Shown piece by piece: positions 6,857-15,782 of a stretch of 22,356 bases of DNA (positions within the stretch are counted from its first letter, which is position 1; each line of letters starts with the position of its first letter). The position numbers were made by a program, and so were the translations under genes. The notes beneath the pieces were generated by a model. That model worked only from the letters and a program-made list of their open reading frames with translations, did not search any database and was not told the DNA's origin. Origin of the DNA: CAIKXD01 sp035439485 (GTDB taxonomy: Bacteria > Bacteroidota > Bacteroidia > UBA4408); NCBI GenBank assembly GCA_035439485.1, contig DAORKI010000057.1, forward strand, positions 1 through 22,356. The letters run 5' to 3'.

Positions 6857-9040
6857 NNNNNNNNNNNNNNNNNNNNNNNNNNNNNNNNNNNNNNNNNNNN
6901 NNNNNNNNNNNNNNNNNNNNNNNNNNNNNNNNNNNNNNNNNNNNNNNNNNNNNNNNTTATAGATTATGTTAACACATGTAAGTTTGATGTGAGTAACGCT
7001 AATTTTACAATCAATGCTCCTCAACCCTTGCTCACATCACCCAATGGTGGCGAGACTTTACAAGTTCAATGTGTAAACGCTATTACTTGGAACTCGAGTA
7101 CCTTTTTCTCTAATGTAAGATTGGATTACAGTTTAGATAATGGTGTTACATGGATTAATATCACTACAAGCACATCTAACGATGGTACTCAAAACTGGAC
7201 TGTTCCTGCTACAGCTAACAGCACACAATGTAAAATAAAAATAAGTAACACAGCCGATTTAAATATTTTTGATGTTAGTGATGCTACTTTTACAATAGCT
7301 ACACCTATAACTATTACATCCCCTAATGGAGGTGAAAATTGGATTGGTTGTGCTACTGTACCTATTACATTTACTAAATCTCAATGTATTTCATATTTTG
7401 ATATATATTACTCTACGAACAATGGTTCTACATGGAACACTATTACAACTTACTTAGGTAATAATGGTCTTTCTTCTCAAACATATAACTGGCAAGTGCC
7501 AAATGGTATTACAAGCAATCAGGTATTGATAAAAGTGGATGATGTAAATTACACCGCAGCTAATCAAGATGTAAGCAATGCAGTGTTTAACATGACACCT
7601 AGCAATGATATTACTGTTACTTCACCTAATGGTGCTGAAGTTTGGCAAGGATTATCAACACAAGCCATAACTTGGACTAATTTGCCTTCTGCTTCGGGTC
7701 AATATACATTGCAATATTCATTAAACAATGGTACAAACTGGACTACTATAGCTTCAAATGTTACAGGAAACTCTTACAACTGGAGTGTTCCTAACTCGCC
7801 AAGTACAACATGCTTAATTAAAGTTATAGATTATGTTAACACATGTAAGTTTGATGTGAGTAACGCTAATTTTACAATTTCTCCTGCCACACCAATTGTT
7901 TTAACTCCAAATGGAGGAGAATCTTATTATGCAGGCACGGTAAATGCAATTACATGGAATGCTGCTACCTATTTTTCTTCAGTAAGACTTGATTACAGTT
8001 TAGATAACGGTGTTACTTGGATTAATATCACTACTAGCACTTCTAACGATGGTACGCAAAACTGGACTGTGCCAAATGCCTCTTCTGCTTTATGTTTGAT
8101 AAAAGTAAGCAACACATCTGACTTAGCTGTTTACGATGTGAGTAATGCAAATTTTACAATAAAGCCAGCAGTTACCATTATTACTCCGAATGGAAACAAT
8201 GGAGTTACGATTTGGGGAGGATGTACTGTTACATCAATAACATTTGACAGATCTCCAGCATGGTCGGATTACATTATTGAATATTCATTAAACAATGGCG
8301 TCAGTTGGACAAGCATTACGGGGTTTTGGTCAACAACTGCCAATCCAGCAACTTACAATTGGACAATTCCAAACACCCCAACTACACAAGCTAAAGTAAG
8401 GGTTACCCCATATTATGCTACAAGCAATGGCGATCAAAGCGATAACCCATTTACCATTACAAAACCAGTTACTATAATTCAGCCAAATTTTGGAGGCATT
8501 ATGCAAATTGGTACCACTTATAATATTCAGTGGTCATCAGATGGTATTTCGAATTTATATGATATATTTTATTCAACCAATGGAGGTGTAAGTTTCACAA
8601 ATATAGTTACAGGTTATAATACTTCAAACAATACTTATCCTTGGTTAGTGCCTTCTGCAGCATCAAATAATTGTAGAATATTAGTAAGAGATAATATTAA
8701 CTTTTGTAAAGCAGATACAAGTGATATTGCTTTTATCATTAGCCCTACAGCTGCATCAATTACATTAACCAGTCCGAATGGGATAGCAGACACCCTTTAT
8801 GGTTGCCAAACAAAAACAATTACATGGAATCAGACAAGTGCCATTGGCAATTACAATATAGCCTATTCGCTCAACTCAGGTGCTTCTTGGACAAACATTG
8901 TGACCAATTACGCAACAGCAACAAACAGTTACAATTGGATTGTTCCTAATACCATAAGTTCAAGTAGTGTGTTGTTAAGGGTTCAATCTGCTGCTAATCC
9001 TACTACTATTTTTGATTTAAGCGATGCCTTTTTTACGATT
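6220..9040 (+). repeat. Tandem Kre9/KNH-like Ig modules with three-type higher-order order
   Basis: At least ten modules of about 90-100 aa are visible: two complete and one partial before the gap, and a partial end plus seven complete modules after it. They fall into three types. C has a Cys near the start (ACQQ, GCAT, GGCT, GCQT). B has Cys late in the module (TTC...NTCK). A has VRLDYSLDNGVTW or QCVNAITW and ISNTADL-like ends. The visible order is C-B-A-gap-B-A-C-B-A-C-B-C, so a C-B-A trio is the repeated block. Confidence 0.8.
6857..6956. other. Assembly gap (100 N) inside a near-identical repeat
   Basis: The run is exactly 100 N, the usual placeholder for unknown length. The frame before it and the frame after it are out of phase at this length, so the true gap must be a multiple of 3. 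The 55 nt before the gap equal 7034-7088, and the 55 nt after it (6957-7011) equal 7824-7878. Both identities end at the next base. This is what a k=55 de Bruijn assembly leaves at the ends of a collapsed repeat. If so, the missing bases are a copy of 7089-7823 (735 nt, 245 codons, in frame). Confidence 0.85.
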
Positions 9041-12000
9041 TTAAATGGTAATTTAGTTGCCACACCTTCCTTTACAAGTGTGTGTACCAGTGTTCCAGTT
9101 CAATTAAATGCCACAGGTGGAAGCAACTATAGCTGGTCGCCAGCAGCTGGATTGAGCAATCCAAATATTTCGAATCCAATAGCAACACCATCTTCAACAA
9201 CTACCTATATTGTACAATCAACCAATGGGAGTTGTGTATTGTCTGATACGGTTTTAGTTCAAGTAACTACTGGAGGAACTACTGCTTCGGTGGCTATAAG
9301 TTCTTTACCAACAGGAAGTATTTGTGCGGGCACCTCTGTAACGTTTACAGCAACGCCTCAAAATGAAGGTACAACGCCTGTTTATGTTTGGAAGGTAAAT
9401 GGAATTACGGTAGGGACTAATAGCCACACTTACACATCAACAACTTTAAATAACAATGATATTGTAACTTGCGTGATGACTTCTAATTTGCCATGTGTAG
9501 CTGGAAGTCCTACTACTTCGAATGCAATAACGATGTCTGTGAACCCAATTGCTAATCCAAGTGTTACAATTCAAACTACACCAAGCACAACAATATGTGA
9601 AGGGACTAATATTACCTTTACAGCCATACCAGTAAATGGTGGCGTAAATCCAATTTATCAATGGAAATTAAATGGTGCCAATGTTGGATCAGGAGGTTTA
9701 ACCTATTCAAATGCAGGTTTAAATAATGGAGATATTATTACAGTAGAAATCACAGCTAATTCTGGCTGTGCAACGCAGCCAACTGCATCATCCACTAATA
9801 CAGTTATCACAGTAAATGCATTGCCATCTACCCCAGGTGCCATTAATGGAAATATTGACCAATGCGCTGGACAAGTGGTAACTTATAGTGTGCCAACAAT
9901 TGCTGGAGCTACATCTTATCAATGGACATTACCTTTAGGCTGGACAGGAAGTTCTACATCAAACACAATCAATGTTACTGTAGGAAATAATTCTGGTGAC
10001 ATTAGTGTAAATGGCGTAAATTCCTGCGGTATTGGTGGCGTTCAAACTTTATCAGTAAATGTAAACAGCACACCTTTTACACCAACATCAATTCTTGGAA
10101 ATACTTCTATTTGCGCTTCAAGTTTGCAAACTTATAGTGTAAACCCAATTGTTGGAGCAACAAGCTATACATGGACCTTGCCGAATGGTTGGTCAGGAAG
10201 TTCAACAACAAGTTCGATTGATGTAACGGCAGGTACAAATGGTGGAAATATTACTGTAACAGCCAACAATAGTTGTGGTAGTTCTGCTCCTCAAACAATA
10301 AATGTCAGCATAAATAATGTACCAAGTGCACCAGGTCCAATTGCAGGATTAACAACTGTTTGTGCAGGTGCTAATGAAACATATACAGTAAATTCAATTG
10401 CTGGCGCCACAAGTTACAACTGGACTTTACCAAATGGCTGGGCAGGCAATAGTAGCAATAACAGTATTGATGTAGTAATTGGAAATGCCGGTGGCAATAT
10501 AACTGTAACAGCTACTTTTGCTTGTGGAACATCTTTACCTCAAACCTTGGCAATTGCTGTACAAACTACACCTGTGTTAAGTGGAAATATTACAGGAAAC
10601 AACAATGTGTGTGATGGAGGAACATCAGATTACAATATTTTACCAGTAAATGGCGCTACAAATTATATATGGAGTGCGCCTAATGACTGGACTTTTACAA
10701 GCAACACCAATACAGTAACTATGAATGTGGGAAGCACTTCAGGAAATATTACTTTATCTGTGGAAAACAGTTGTGGTATATCAAATACACTCACTTTGGC
10801 AGTGAATGTATCCTCAATCCCATCGCAGCCTGCGGTGATTACAGGTAATACAACTTTATGTGGAGGTACTTCAAATACCTACAGTATACCACTTGTTGTA
10901 GGTGCAAGTGGTTACACCTGGAGTTTACCGGTTGGCTGGACAGGAACTTCAACCACAAATTCAATTATTACCATTGCTGGGAGTGTAAGCGGTGACATTA
11001 CTGTAACAGCAGACAATAACTGTGGTTCATCAACAGCACAGGTTATCACCATTACAACAAATAATGCACCAGTGTTGCCATCCAGCATAAGCGGTTCTAC
11101 AGTTATTTGCGAAAATGCCACCGAAACATATAGCACCGCATCAGACCCTAATGCAACAACTTATAGCTGGACATTGCCTAATGGCTGGACGGGAACAAGC
11201 AATACTGCAACAATTATAGCAAGTGCCAATACAGTTGGAGGTGATATTACAGTTACTGCTAGCAATAGTTGTGGTACTTCAGCTGTGCAAACGATAACAG
11301 TATCAGTAACCAATGTACCTCCGACTTTAGATCCAATAATTGGAAGCATTGAATTATGTGCAGGAGCAGCTACCTATTCGGTGCCTATGATGGCTGGTGC
11401 TGCCTCTTATGATTGGACTTTACCACTAGGCTGGACAGGTACAAGCACCACAAACAGTATTAATGTAATTACCGAAGCTGGCACTGGAACAATAGAAGTT
11501 TCGGCCGTGAACGGCTGTGGAAATTCGGCACCACAAACGCTCAATGTTAATATTAATGCTTTACCAAACGTTATTTTAGACATTAGCTCCATTGATTTAC
11601 AATGCTCTAATGAAACAGCTGTAACGCTTATTGGAGGGCTTCCTATTGGTGGGGCTTATGCTGGAAATAGCGTAGGTGCTGGTGTTTTTAATCCAAGTTT
11701 GGCAGGAGTTGGCAGTCATGTTATTCAATATTCTTATACTGACAGCAATAGTTGCAGTGCTTTTGCATATGATACCATGGTGGTTGATGTTTGTATAGGA
11801 TTCAATGAAAATTTATACATAGAAAATAACATGAGTTTGTACCCAAATCCAGGTAATGGTTTGATTAATATTGCGAATGATGGAAAAGTGTTCAATGGAG
11901 TTTGTGATGTTTTTAATTCTTCAGGAATGATTGTAAAATCAACATTAGTTACATCTAAAAACAATCGTGTTGATTTATCAGAATTTGCCAATGGAATATA

Positions 12001-12058
12001 CTTTTTGAAATTTATTTATGGCGAAAAAGTTGAAACAGTTAAATATATTAAACATTGA
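6957..12058 (+). CDS. Giant T9SS-secreted adhesin-like protein, C-terminal part (Ig/PKD repeats, sorting domain)
   Basis: This part supplies about 1,699 residues. The sequence upstream of the first GTG (6989) is already in frame (IDYVNTCKFDVSN...), so 6989 is not a real start. Order: end of one Kre9/KNH-type Ig module; seven complete modules (7028-9040); one PKD/hyalin-like domain (about 9050-9270); two Ig-like domains with ICAGTSVTFTA and ICEGTNITFTA openings (about 9290-9820); seven PKD-like modules of about 83 aa (9824-11560), each with a conserved Cys pair; one more Cys-containing domain; and a type A T9SS sorting domain (11831-12055) with YPNPGNG, NGIYFLKF and a basic end VKYIKH. The protein should be exported by Sec, passed through the outer membrane by T9SS and anchored or released. 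Adhesion or matrix role is inferred from architecture. With the inferred gap filled, it would have 2,179 aa. Confidence 0.92.
9824..11560 (+). repeat. Seven tandem PKD-like modules
   Basis: The repeat length is about 83 aa (248 nt). Each unit has a G..(x)C(A/E/G/D) opening, a central YxWTLP.GWTG or close variant, and an N(S/G/N/F)CG near the end. The two cysteines are kept in all seven units (for example DQCAG...NSCGIG, TVCAG...FACGTS, ELCAG...NGCGNS) and probably form one disulfide per module outside the cell. Confidence 0.8.
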
Positions 12059-12109
12059 TTTCAATCTAATAGACATTATATTTGTCCAATATCTGCATAG
12101 AGCCGTATT

Positions 12110-12578
12110 ATACTAATTTAATTTAGTGTGGGTATTAGCGAATGCTTAGTTGTTCAATTTGATAAAAATCAGGATATCTATAAAACAAGTAGAAAAGATA
12201 TTATAAATATTACATTTTCAATTTAGCCCAATTGTGGCATAGGCTTATTGTTCTAATTTCAAGTAATATAGGCATTAACTATTGCATATTCATTTTTTAA
12301 CATGAATTTAAATCAAGTTATAAAATAAATGCAATTGCTATTATTTTACATAAGCATGAAATTCGATAATTTTAACCCAGATTGCGCATTAGAAATGCGT
12401 AAACGATAAAGAAATTGTAAATCAGATTTGTAAAAATCTGATCACATTGTCTAAATCGGGATTAACCCAACTTATACGAAAGTGAAATGGTTTTTAGACC
12501 ATTTCAAACTGAGGTAAATGCCGATGATCATTTGTTAGACCAAATTTGTTTGATCTACTACAAATATCAAATCGGTAT
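12110..12578. other. Structured non-coding interval downstream of the giant gene
   Basis: The whole interval 12059-12661 has no supportable gene. It holds repeat copy C (12203-12343, reverse orientation) and three perfect hairpins: CGCATT-AGA-AATGCG (12385-12399), ATCAGATTT-GTAA-AAATCTGAT (12421-12442) and TGAAATGGT-TTTTAG-ACCATTTCA (12483-12506). Its left edge ATACTAATTTAATTTA (12110) resembles the left end of copies A/B. Its right edge CAAATCGGTATA (12567-12578) resembles their right end. An older, degenerate element interrupted by copy C is possible. Confidence 0.45.
12203..12343 (-). repeat. Dispersed intergenic repeat, copy C (reverse orientation)
   Basis: Read on the minus strand it begins TAATAGCAATTGCATTTATTTT (12343 downward), differing from copy A by one base in the first 20. 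It continues with AATATGCAATAGTTAATGCC and ends with CAATTGGGCTAAATTGAAAA, matching the right core of A and B. Its outer right end is degenerate compared with the ATCGGTAT of A and B. Confidence 0.6.
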
Positions 12579-12661
12579 AAATCAAGTAGTTCGATTTTTT
12601 AAATCTCATATTGATTAATTTGTAAGAAATTGTTTGCTATTAACAAAGTTGTGATTTTTTG

Positions 12662-13828
12662 TTATTTATTATTTTCTTCAATAGAATTGCGGTAAACAGA
12701 AGGGCTCATTCCTACATTTTTTTTGAATGCCGCATAAAAAGGAGCTTCAGAAGAAAAACCAGAATCAAGTGCTACTGCATAAATGGTGCTTTTGCTACCT
12801 TCAACACTTGCTAATATAGACTTTGCATGATTAATTCGGTAAAAATTAATATATTCATTAAAGTTTTTACCAGCTCCCTTGTTGAGAGCCAAAGTGAGCT
12901 TATATACGGGGATTCCCACCCTCTGTGCCAAAAGTGTTGGAGTTAAATTGGAGTTTAGGTACAGTTTTTCTTGCTCCACAATGGTATTGATACTATTTAA
13001 AAATGGTTCAATATCTTCTTCTTTAATATTTTTTTTAATTACTTTTTTTACTTCAGGGGTTAAAAATGAAATAGCAATGGCTTGCTCCACATTAGGTTTT
13101 TCAGTAATAGTATCAAATAACATGGGATTGCGCAAACCATAGTATGCTGTAAGTGATGTTGCAATTAACATAATCATTGATACTGCTGTTTTTTGAACCA
13201 TCATCACTAATGGAAACCAAGCTGCATCTTTAAAAAAGAATTGCATTGTAAAGAAGGCAATTGAAAAAATGGCACGAATTAATAAAAGCCATAATAGCCA
13301 TTTTATCCAAATTAATGAAATATGGCTATGTTTACTTAACTCAGTTAATTTATGCTCTAAGGCATAAGAAATTTCTTGCAAACACACTACAATAAATAAA
13401 ATATTGGCAATAAAAGTCAAGGATAACAATCCAATATAAGCTTCAAAAAGATAAAATTTATTATCAGTTGTAAAAGCATCAGTAATGTAATAAAATACAA
13501 AAAAGAAAATTAATGAAACTAAGGGTAATATTAAAAGTTTGACATACAGTGAACTTGTAATTTGTTTACCCACTAATGTTAAAACAAATAAATATACAAT
13601 TTCAGGAATAAGCACTGCTGTAAGCTCAGGTAGTACAAGCAAAGTAGGAAAATCATGAATAGTTAATGGGCTTGTAAATCCTAAATATTTTACCCCTTGT
13701 TGAATAGCAATACATGTAAAAAAAGAAGTAAGCAGTACCTTCTTAATTTTCAACATGTTTGAACTCAAACATACTAAAGCAATTAAAATAGACAGTATTA
13801 AGGTTGTGAGAATCAAAGATTCTACCAT
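12662..13828 (-). CDS. Membrane-anchored AraC-family transcriptional regulator (7TM-like N-terminus)
   Basis: This 388-aa protein has an N-terminal half (1-235) with about seven hydrophobic segments (near 4-22, 31-45, 62-86, 96-116, 129-150, 170-197, 207-230). The C-terminal AraC-type domain (about 285-384) has a first helix-turn-helix LTPTLLAQRVGIPVYKLTLAL (296-316) and a second around IYAVALDSGFSSEAPFYAAFKKNVGMSPSVYR (349-380), with the family GFSS...F...FKK..G.SP..YR pattern. The domain order is typical of Bacteroidota sensor-regulators that may respond to membrane or extracellular cues. It is divergent from paaBC with 143 bp between them. Its own -7 box is at 13851-13858. Its ligand is unknown, and control of paaBC is inference from position. 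Confidence 0.88.
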   Translation of the reverse strand: MVESLILTTLILSILIALVCLSSNMLKIKKVLLTSFFTCIAIQQGVKYLGFTSPLTIHDFPTLLVLPELTAVLIPEIVYLFVLTLVGKQITSSLYVKLLILPLVSLIFFFVFYYITDAFTTDNKFYLFEAYIGLLSLTFIANILFIVVCLQEISYALEHKLTELSKHSHISLIWIKWLLWLLLIRAIFSIAFFTMQFFFKDAAWFPLVMMVQKTAVSMIMLIATSLTAYYGLRNPMLFDTITEKPNVEQAIAISFLTPEVKKVIKKNIKEEDIEPFLNSINTIVEQEKLYLNSNLTPTLLAQRVGIPVYKLTLALNKGAGKNFNEYINFYRINHAKSILASVEGSKSTIYAVALDSGFSSEAPFYAAFKKNVGMSPSVYRNSIEENNK

Positions 13829-13850
13829 AAATTCAATATTAATAAGGTTG

Positions 13851-13858
13851 CAAAGCTA
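13851..13858 (-). promoter_or_regulatory. -7 box of the AraC-family regulator gene
   Basis: On the minus strand the bases read TAGCTTTG, an exact TAnnTTTG, 22 nt before the ATG at 13828. No clear -33 TTTG is at the expected spacing. Confidence 0.5.
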
Positions 13859-13862
13859 ATTA

Positions 13863-13892
13863 AAATGAATTTTAAATAAAAAAAATTCATTT
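13863..13892. promoter_or_regulatory. 11-bp perfect inverted repeat in the divergent araC-like/paaB promoter region
   Basis: AAATGAATTTT (13863-13873) and AAAATTCATTT (13882-13892) are exact complements separated by 8 bp. The repeat lies 5 bp upstream of the regulator's -7 box, where its -33 region would be, and 55 bp upstream of the paaB -7 box. It could be an operator. It is also AT-rich, so chance cannot be excluded. Confidence 0.4.
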
Positions 13893-13947
13893 GAAGCCAA
13901 TTTAGAGAGGCAAACATAAAAATGAAATAAAATTTGAAAAAAAATGC

Positions 13948-13955
13948 TACTTTCG
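13948..13955 (+). promoter_or_regulatory. -7 box of paaBC
   Basis: TACTTTCG, one change from TAnnTTTG, lies 16 nt before the paaB ATG. No good -33 element is seen at 19-21 bp spacing, which would fit a promoter needing an activator. Confidence 0.4.
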
Positions 13956-13971
13956 GGGCTTAATTTTATTT

Positions 13972-14268
13972 ATGGAAAAGAACGATCAATCACAAGGAAT
14001 TTTATGGGAAGTTTTTATTCAAGGTAATCCCGGAATTCCACATAAACATGCTGGTAGTTTACATGCACCTGATGCCGAAATGGCACTTCAAGCTGCACGC
14101 GATGTATATACAAGAAGGAGTGAAGGAATAAGTATTTGGGTAGTACCAGCACAAAACATAACCGCTAGTAGTCCTGAAGATAATGGTTCATTTTTTGAAC
14201 CTTCTAATGATAAACCTTATCGTCACCCAACGTTTTATAAAGTTCCTGAAGGGGTAAAATATTTGTAA
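13972..14268 (+). CDS. paaB: 1,2-phenylacetyl-CoA epoxidase subunit PaaB
   Basis: This 98-aa protein is of the usual PaaB size. Conserved features are WEVFIQ at the start (12-17), HKHAGSLHAPDAEMAL (24-39), RRSEG..IWVVP (48-59) and the end YRHPTFYKVPEG (83-94). PaaB is a small subunit needed for activity of the multicomponent oxygenase that converts phenylacetyl-CoA to its 1,2-epoxide in aerobic phenylacetate degradation. It is 3 nt upstream of paaC and probably translated with it. In the usual operon paaA precedes paaB; here an AraC-type regulator gene lies upstream instead. Confidence 0.93.
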   Translation: MEKNDQSQGILWEVFIQGNPGIPHKHAGSLHAPDAEMALQAARDVYTRRSEGISIWVVPAQNITASSPEDNGSFFEPSNDKPYRHPTFYKVPEGVKYL

Positions 14269-14271
14269 GAT

Positions 14272-15033
14272 ATGAATGAATTAGAAATAGCAAAATTTGA
14301 GTTGTGTTTGCGTATGGGTGATAGCGCATTAATACTAGGGCATAGGCTGTCTGAGTGGTGTGGGCATGCGCCCATCTTAGAAGAAGATATAGCACTCACC
14401 AATGTTGCTTTAGATTTTGTTGGGCTTTCACGCAATTGGTTAAGTTATGCAGCATTAATTCAAAATGAAGGTAAAACGGAAGATGATTTAGCTTATTTAC
14501 GCGATGTAGTTTTATACAGAAATGCACTTATTACTGAGCAACCTAATGGGGATTTCGCAGTAACAATGGCAAGACAGTTTTTTTATGATGTGTTTAGTTA
14601 TTACTTTTATATTGAATTGTGCAAGAGCAATGATTTAACCATGAAAGGAATAGCCGAAAAAGCAATTAAAGAAATAGAATACCATTTAAGACATAGTACT
14701 GAATGGATGTACAGATTAGGTGATGGAACAGAAGAAAGTCATCAAAAATTACAGGATGCAGTAGATGAGTTATGGATGTTTACAGGAGATCTTTTTGTAA
14801 CTGATAAAAACTATGATCTTCTTTTTGAAAACAATATAGTGCCTGAAATGAAAAATATTCATGAAAATTGGCATGCAAAAATTGTTGATGTATTCAACAA
14901 GTCCACTTTAGTATTGCCTAATGCTAGCTTTATGCAAAGTGGAAGTACTAAAGGTTTTCATACCGAGCATTTGGGCTTTTTATTAGCTGAAATGCAATAT
15001 TTACAACGCTCTTACCCCAATAATAATTGGTAG
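14272..15033 (+). CDS. paaC: 1,2-phenylacetyl-CoA epoxidase subunit PaaC
   Basis: This 253-aa, mostly helical ferritin-like protein is close to E. coli PaaC length (about 248). Recognisable stretches are LRMGDSALILGHRLSEWCGHAPILEEDIALTN (13-44), FARQFFYDVFSYY-like MARQFFYDVF (99-108) and EKAIKEIEYHLRHS (129-142). PaaC is the structural partner of the catalytic PaaA in the PaaAC core. The neighbour after it is an unrelated TPR gene, so paaD and paaE are not adjacent. Either the genes are elsewhere on the chromosome or this is a rearranged locus. No terminator hairpin is evident after the stop. Confidence 0.94.
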   Translation: MNELEIAKFELCLRMGDSALILGHRLSEWCGHAPILEEDIALTNVALDFVGLSRNWLSYAALIQNEGKTEDDLAYLRDVVLYRNALITEQPNGDFAVTMARQFFYDVFSYYFYIELCKSNDLTMKGIAEKAIKEIEYHLRHSTEWMYRLGDGTEESHQKLQDAVDELWMFTGDLFVTDKNYDLLFENNIVPEMKNIHENWHAKIVDVFNKSTLVLPNASFMQSGSTKGFHTEHLGFLLAEMQYLQRSYPNNNW

Positions 15034-15103
15034 AATTGAGGTAATTGGGCTGTTTTTAGAGGTATTCATGATATTTTTTGTTTAAACGTTTTACAAAAAA
15101 GTG

Positions 15104-15111
15104 AATCTTTG
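15104..15111 (+). promoter_or_regulatory. Possible -7 box of the TPR/cyclase operon
   Basis: AATCTTTG matches TAnnTTTG except the first base and is 29 nt before the ATG at 15141. TTTG at 15077-15080 is a candidate -33 element, but the 23-bp spacing is a little long. Confidence 0.3.
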
Positions 15112-15140
15112 TAGTATAGAATAAATCTAAAACTTATGTT

Positions 15141-15776
15141 ATGAAAAACTCTATGCTAACTAAAATGAAAGTATTCGTTTTAATACTTTTGTTTATACTT
15201 ACTTCTCAATCATATTCACAAAACAATAAACTCATTATTTCAGAAGCCTTTTCTAAAAGTTACGCTAACGAAAATTCTAAGAAATATCAACAAGCCATCA
15301 ACGATTTGATGGAAGTTTATGATGAAAACTCCTACGAAATAAATGTGAGATTAGGTTGGCTCTATTATTATTTAGAAGCCTATGAAGTTTCTAAAAAGTA
15401 TTATGGCATTGCTGTAAAATTGAATCCTAAATCAGTAGAGGGGAGATTAGGTTTTGTGTTGCCAGCCTCTGCTTTAGCTAATTGGGATTTGGTGCTTGAA
15501 CAATATCTTGAAATTTTAAAAATCGATGACCTTAACTCTACAGTAAATTATTTTACAGGCTTGATTTTTTACAATAAATCGGAATTTGGGAATGCCGAAA
15601 AGTATTTTGAAAAAGTGTATCAACATTATCCATTTAATTATGATACAGCTATAGTTTTAGCTATTACAAAGCAAAAGCTAAAAAAGGATGCAGATGCTAA
15701 AAACTTATACATGAAAGCTTTATTGTTTTACCCAGGTGACCAAACTGCTTTAGATGGATTAAAATCTTTAGAATAG
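15141..15776 (+). CDS. Exported TPR protein, partner of the downstream cyclase
   Basis: This 211-aa protein has a signal peptide (hydrophobic VFVLILLFILTSQSY, likely cleavage after SYSQ near residue 27). Met 1, 5 or 9 could each be the start. The mature part is helical TPR-like: YEINVRLGWLYYYLEAYEVSKKYYGIAVKLNP (65-96), then units around 112-128, 134-164 and 168-199. Expected location is the periplasm. It ends 6 nt before the adenylate cyclase gene, so the two form an operon. Because the cyclase also has a periplasmic TPR segment, this protein may be its sensory partner; that is inference. No family name beyond TPR can be given. Confidence 0.8.
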   Translation: MKNSMLTKMKVFVLILLFILTSQSYSQNNKLIISEAFSKSYANENSKKYQQAINDLMEVYDENSYEINVRLGWLYYYLEAYEVSKKYYGIAVKLNPKSVEGRLGFVLPASALANWDLVLEQYLEILKIDDLNSTVNYFTGLIFYNKSEFGNAEKYFEKVYQHYPFNYDTAIVLAITKQKLKKDADAKNLYMKALLFYPGDQTALDGLKSLE

Positions 15777-15782
15777 CAAGCC

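Noticed and set aside
6989..6991. GTG as the start of a separate gene after the gap.
   Set aside because: The frame is open and repeat-like before it up to the N run; it is the middle of a module.
9446..11592. Several minus-strand open frames inside the PKD region.
   Set aside because: They are shadows of the repetitive + strand coding sequence and repeat with its period.
6154..12058. Frameshifted pseudogene.
   Set aside because: The apparent frame change comes only from the arbitrary 100-N gap length; both sides are intact repeats.
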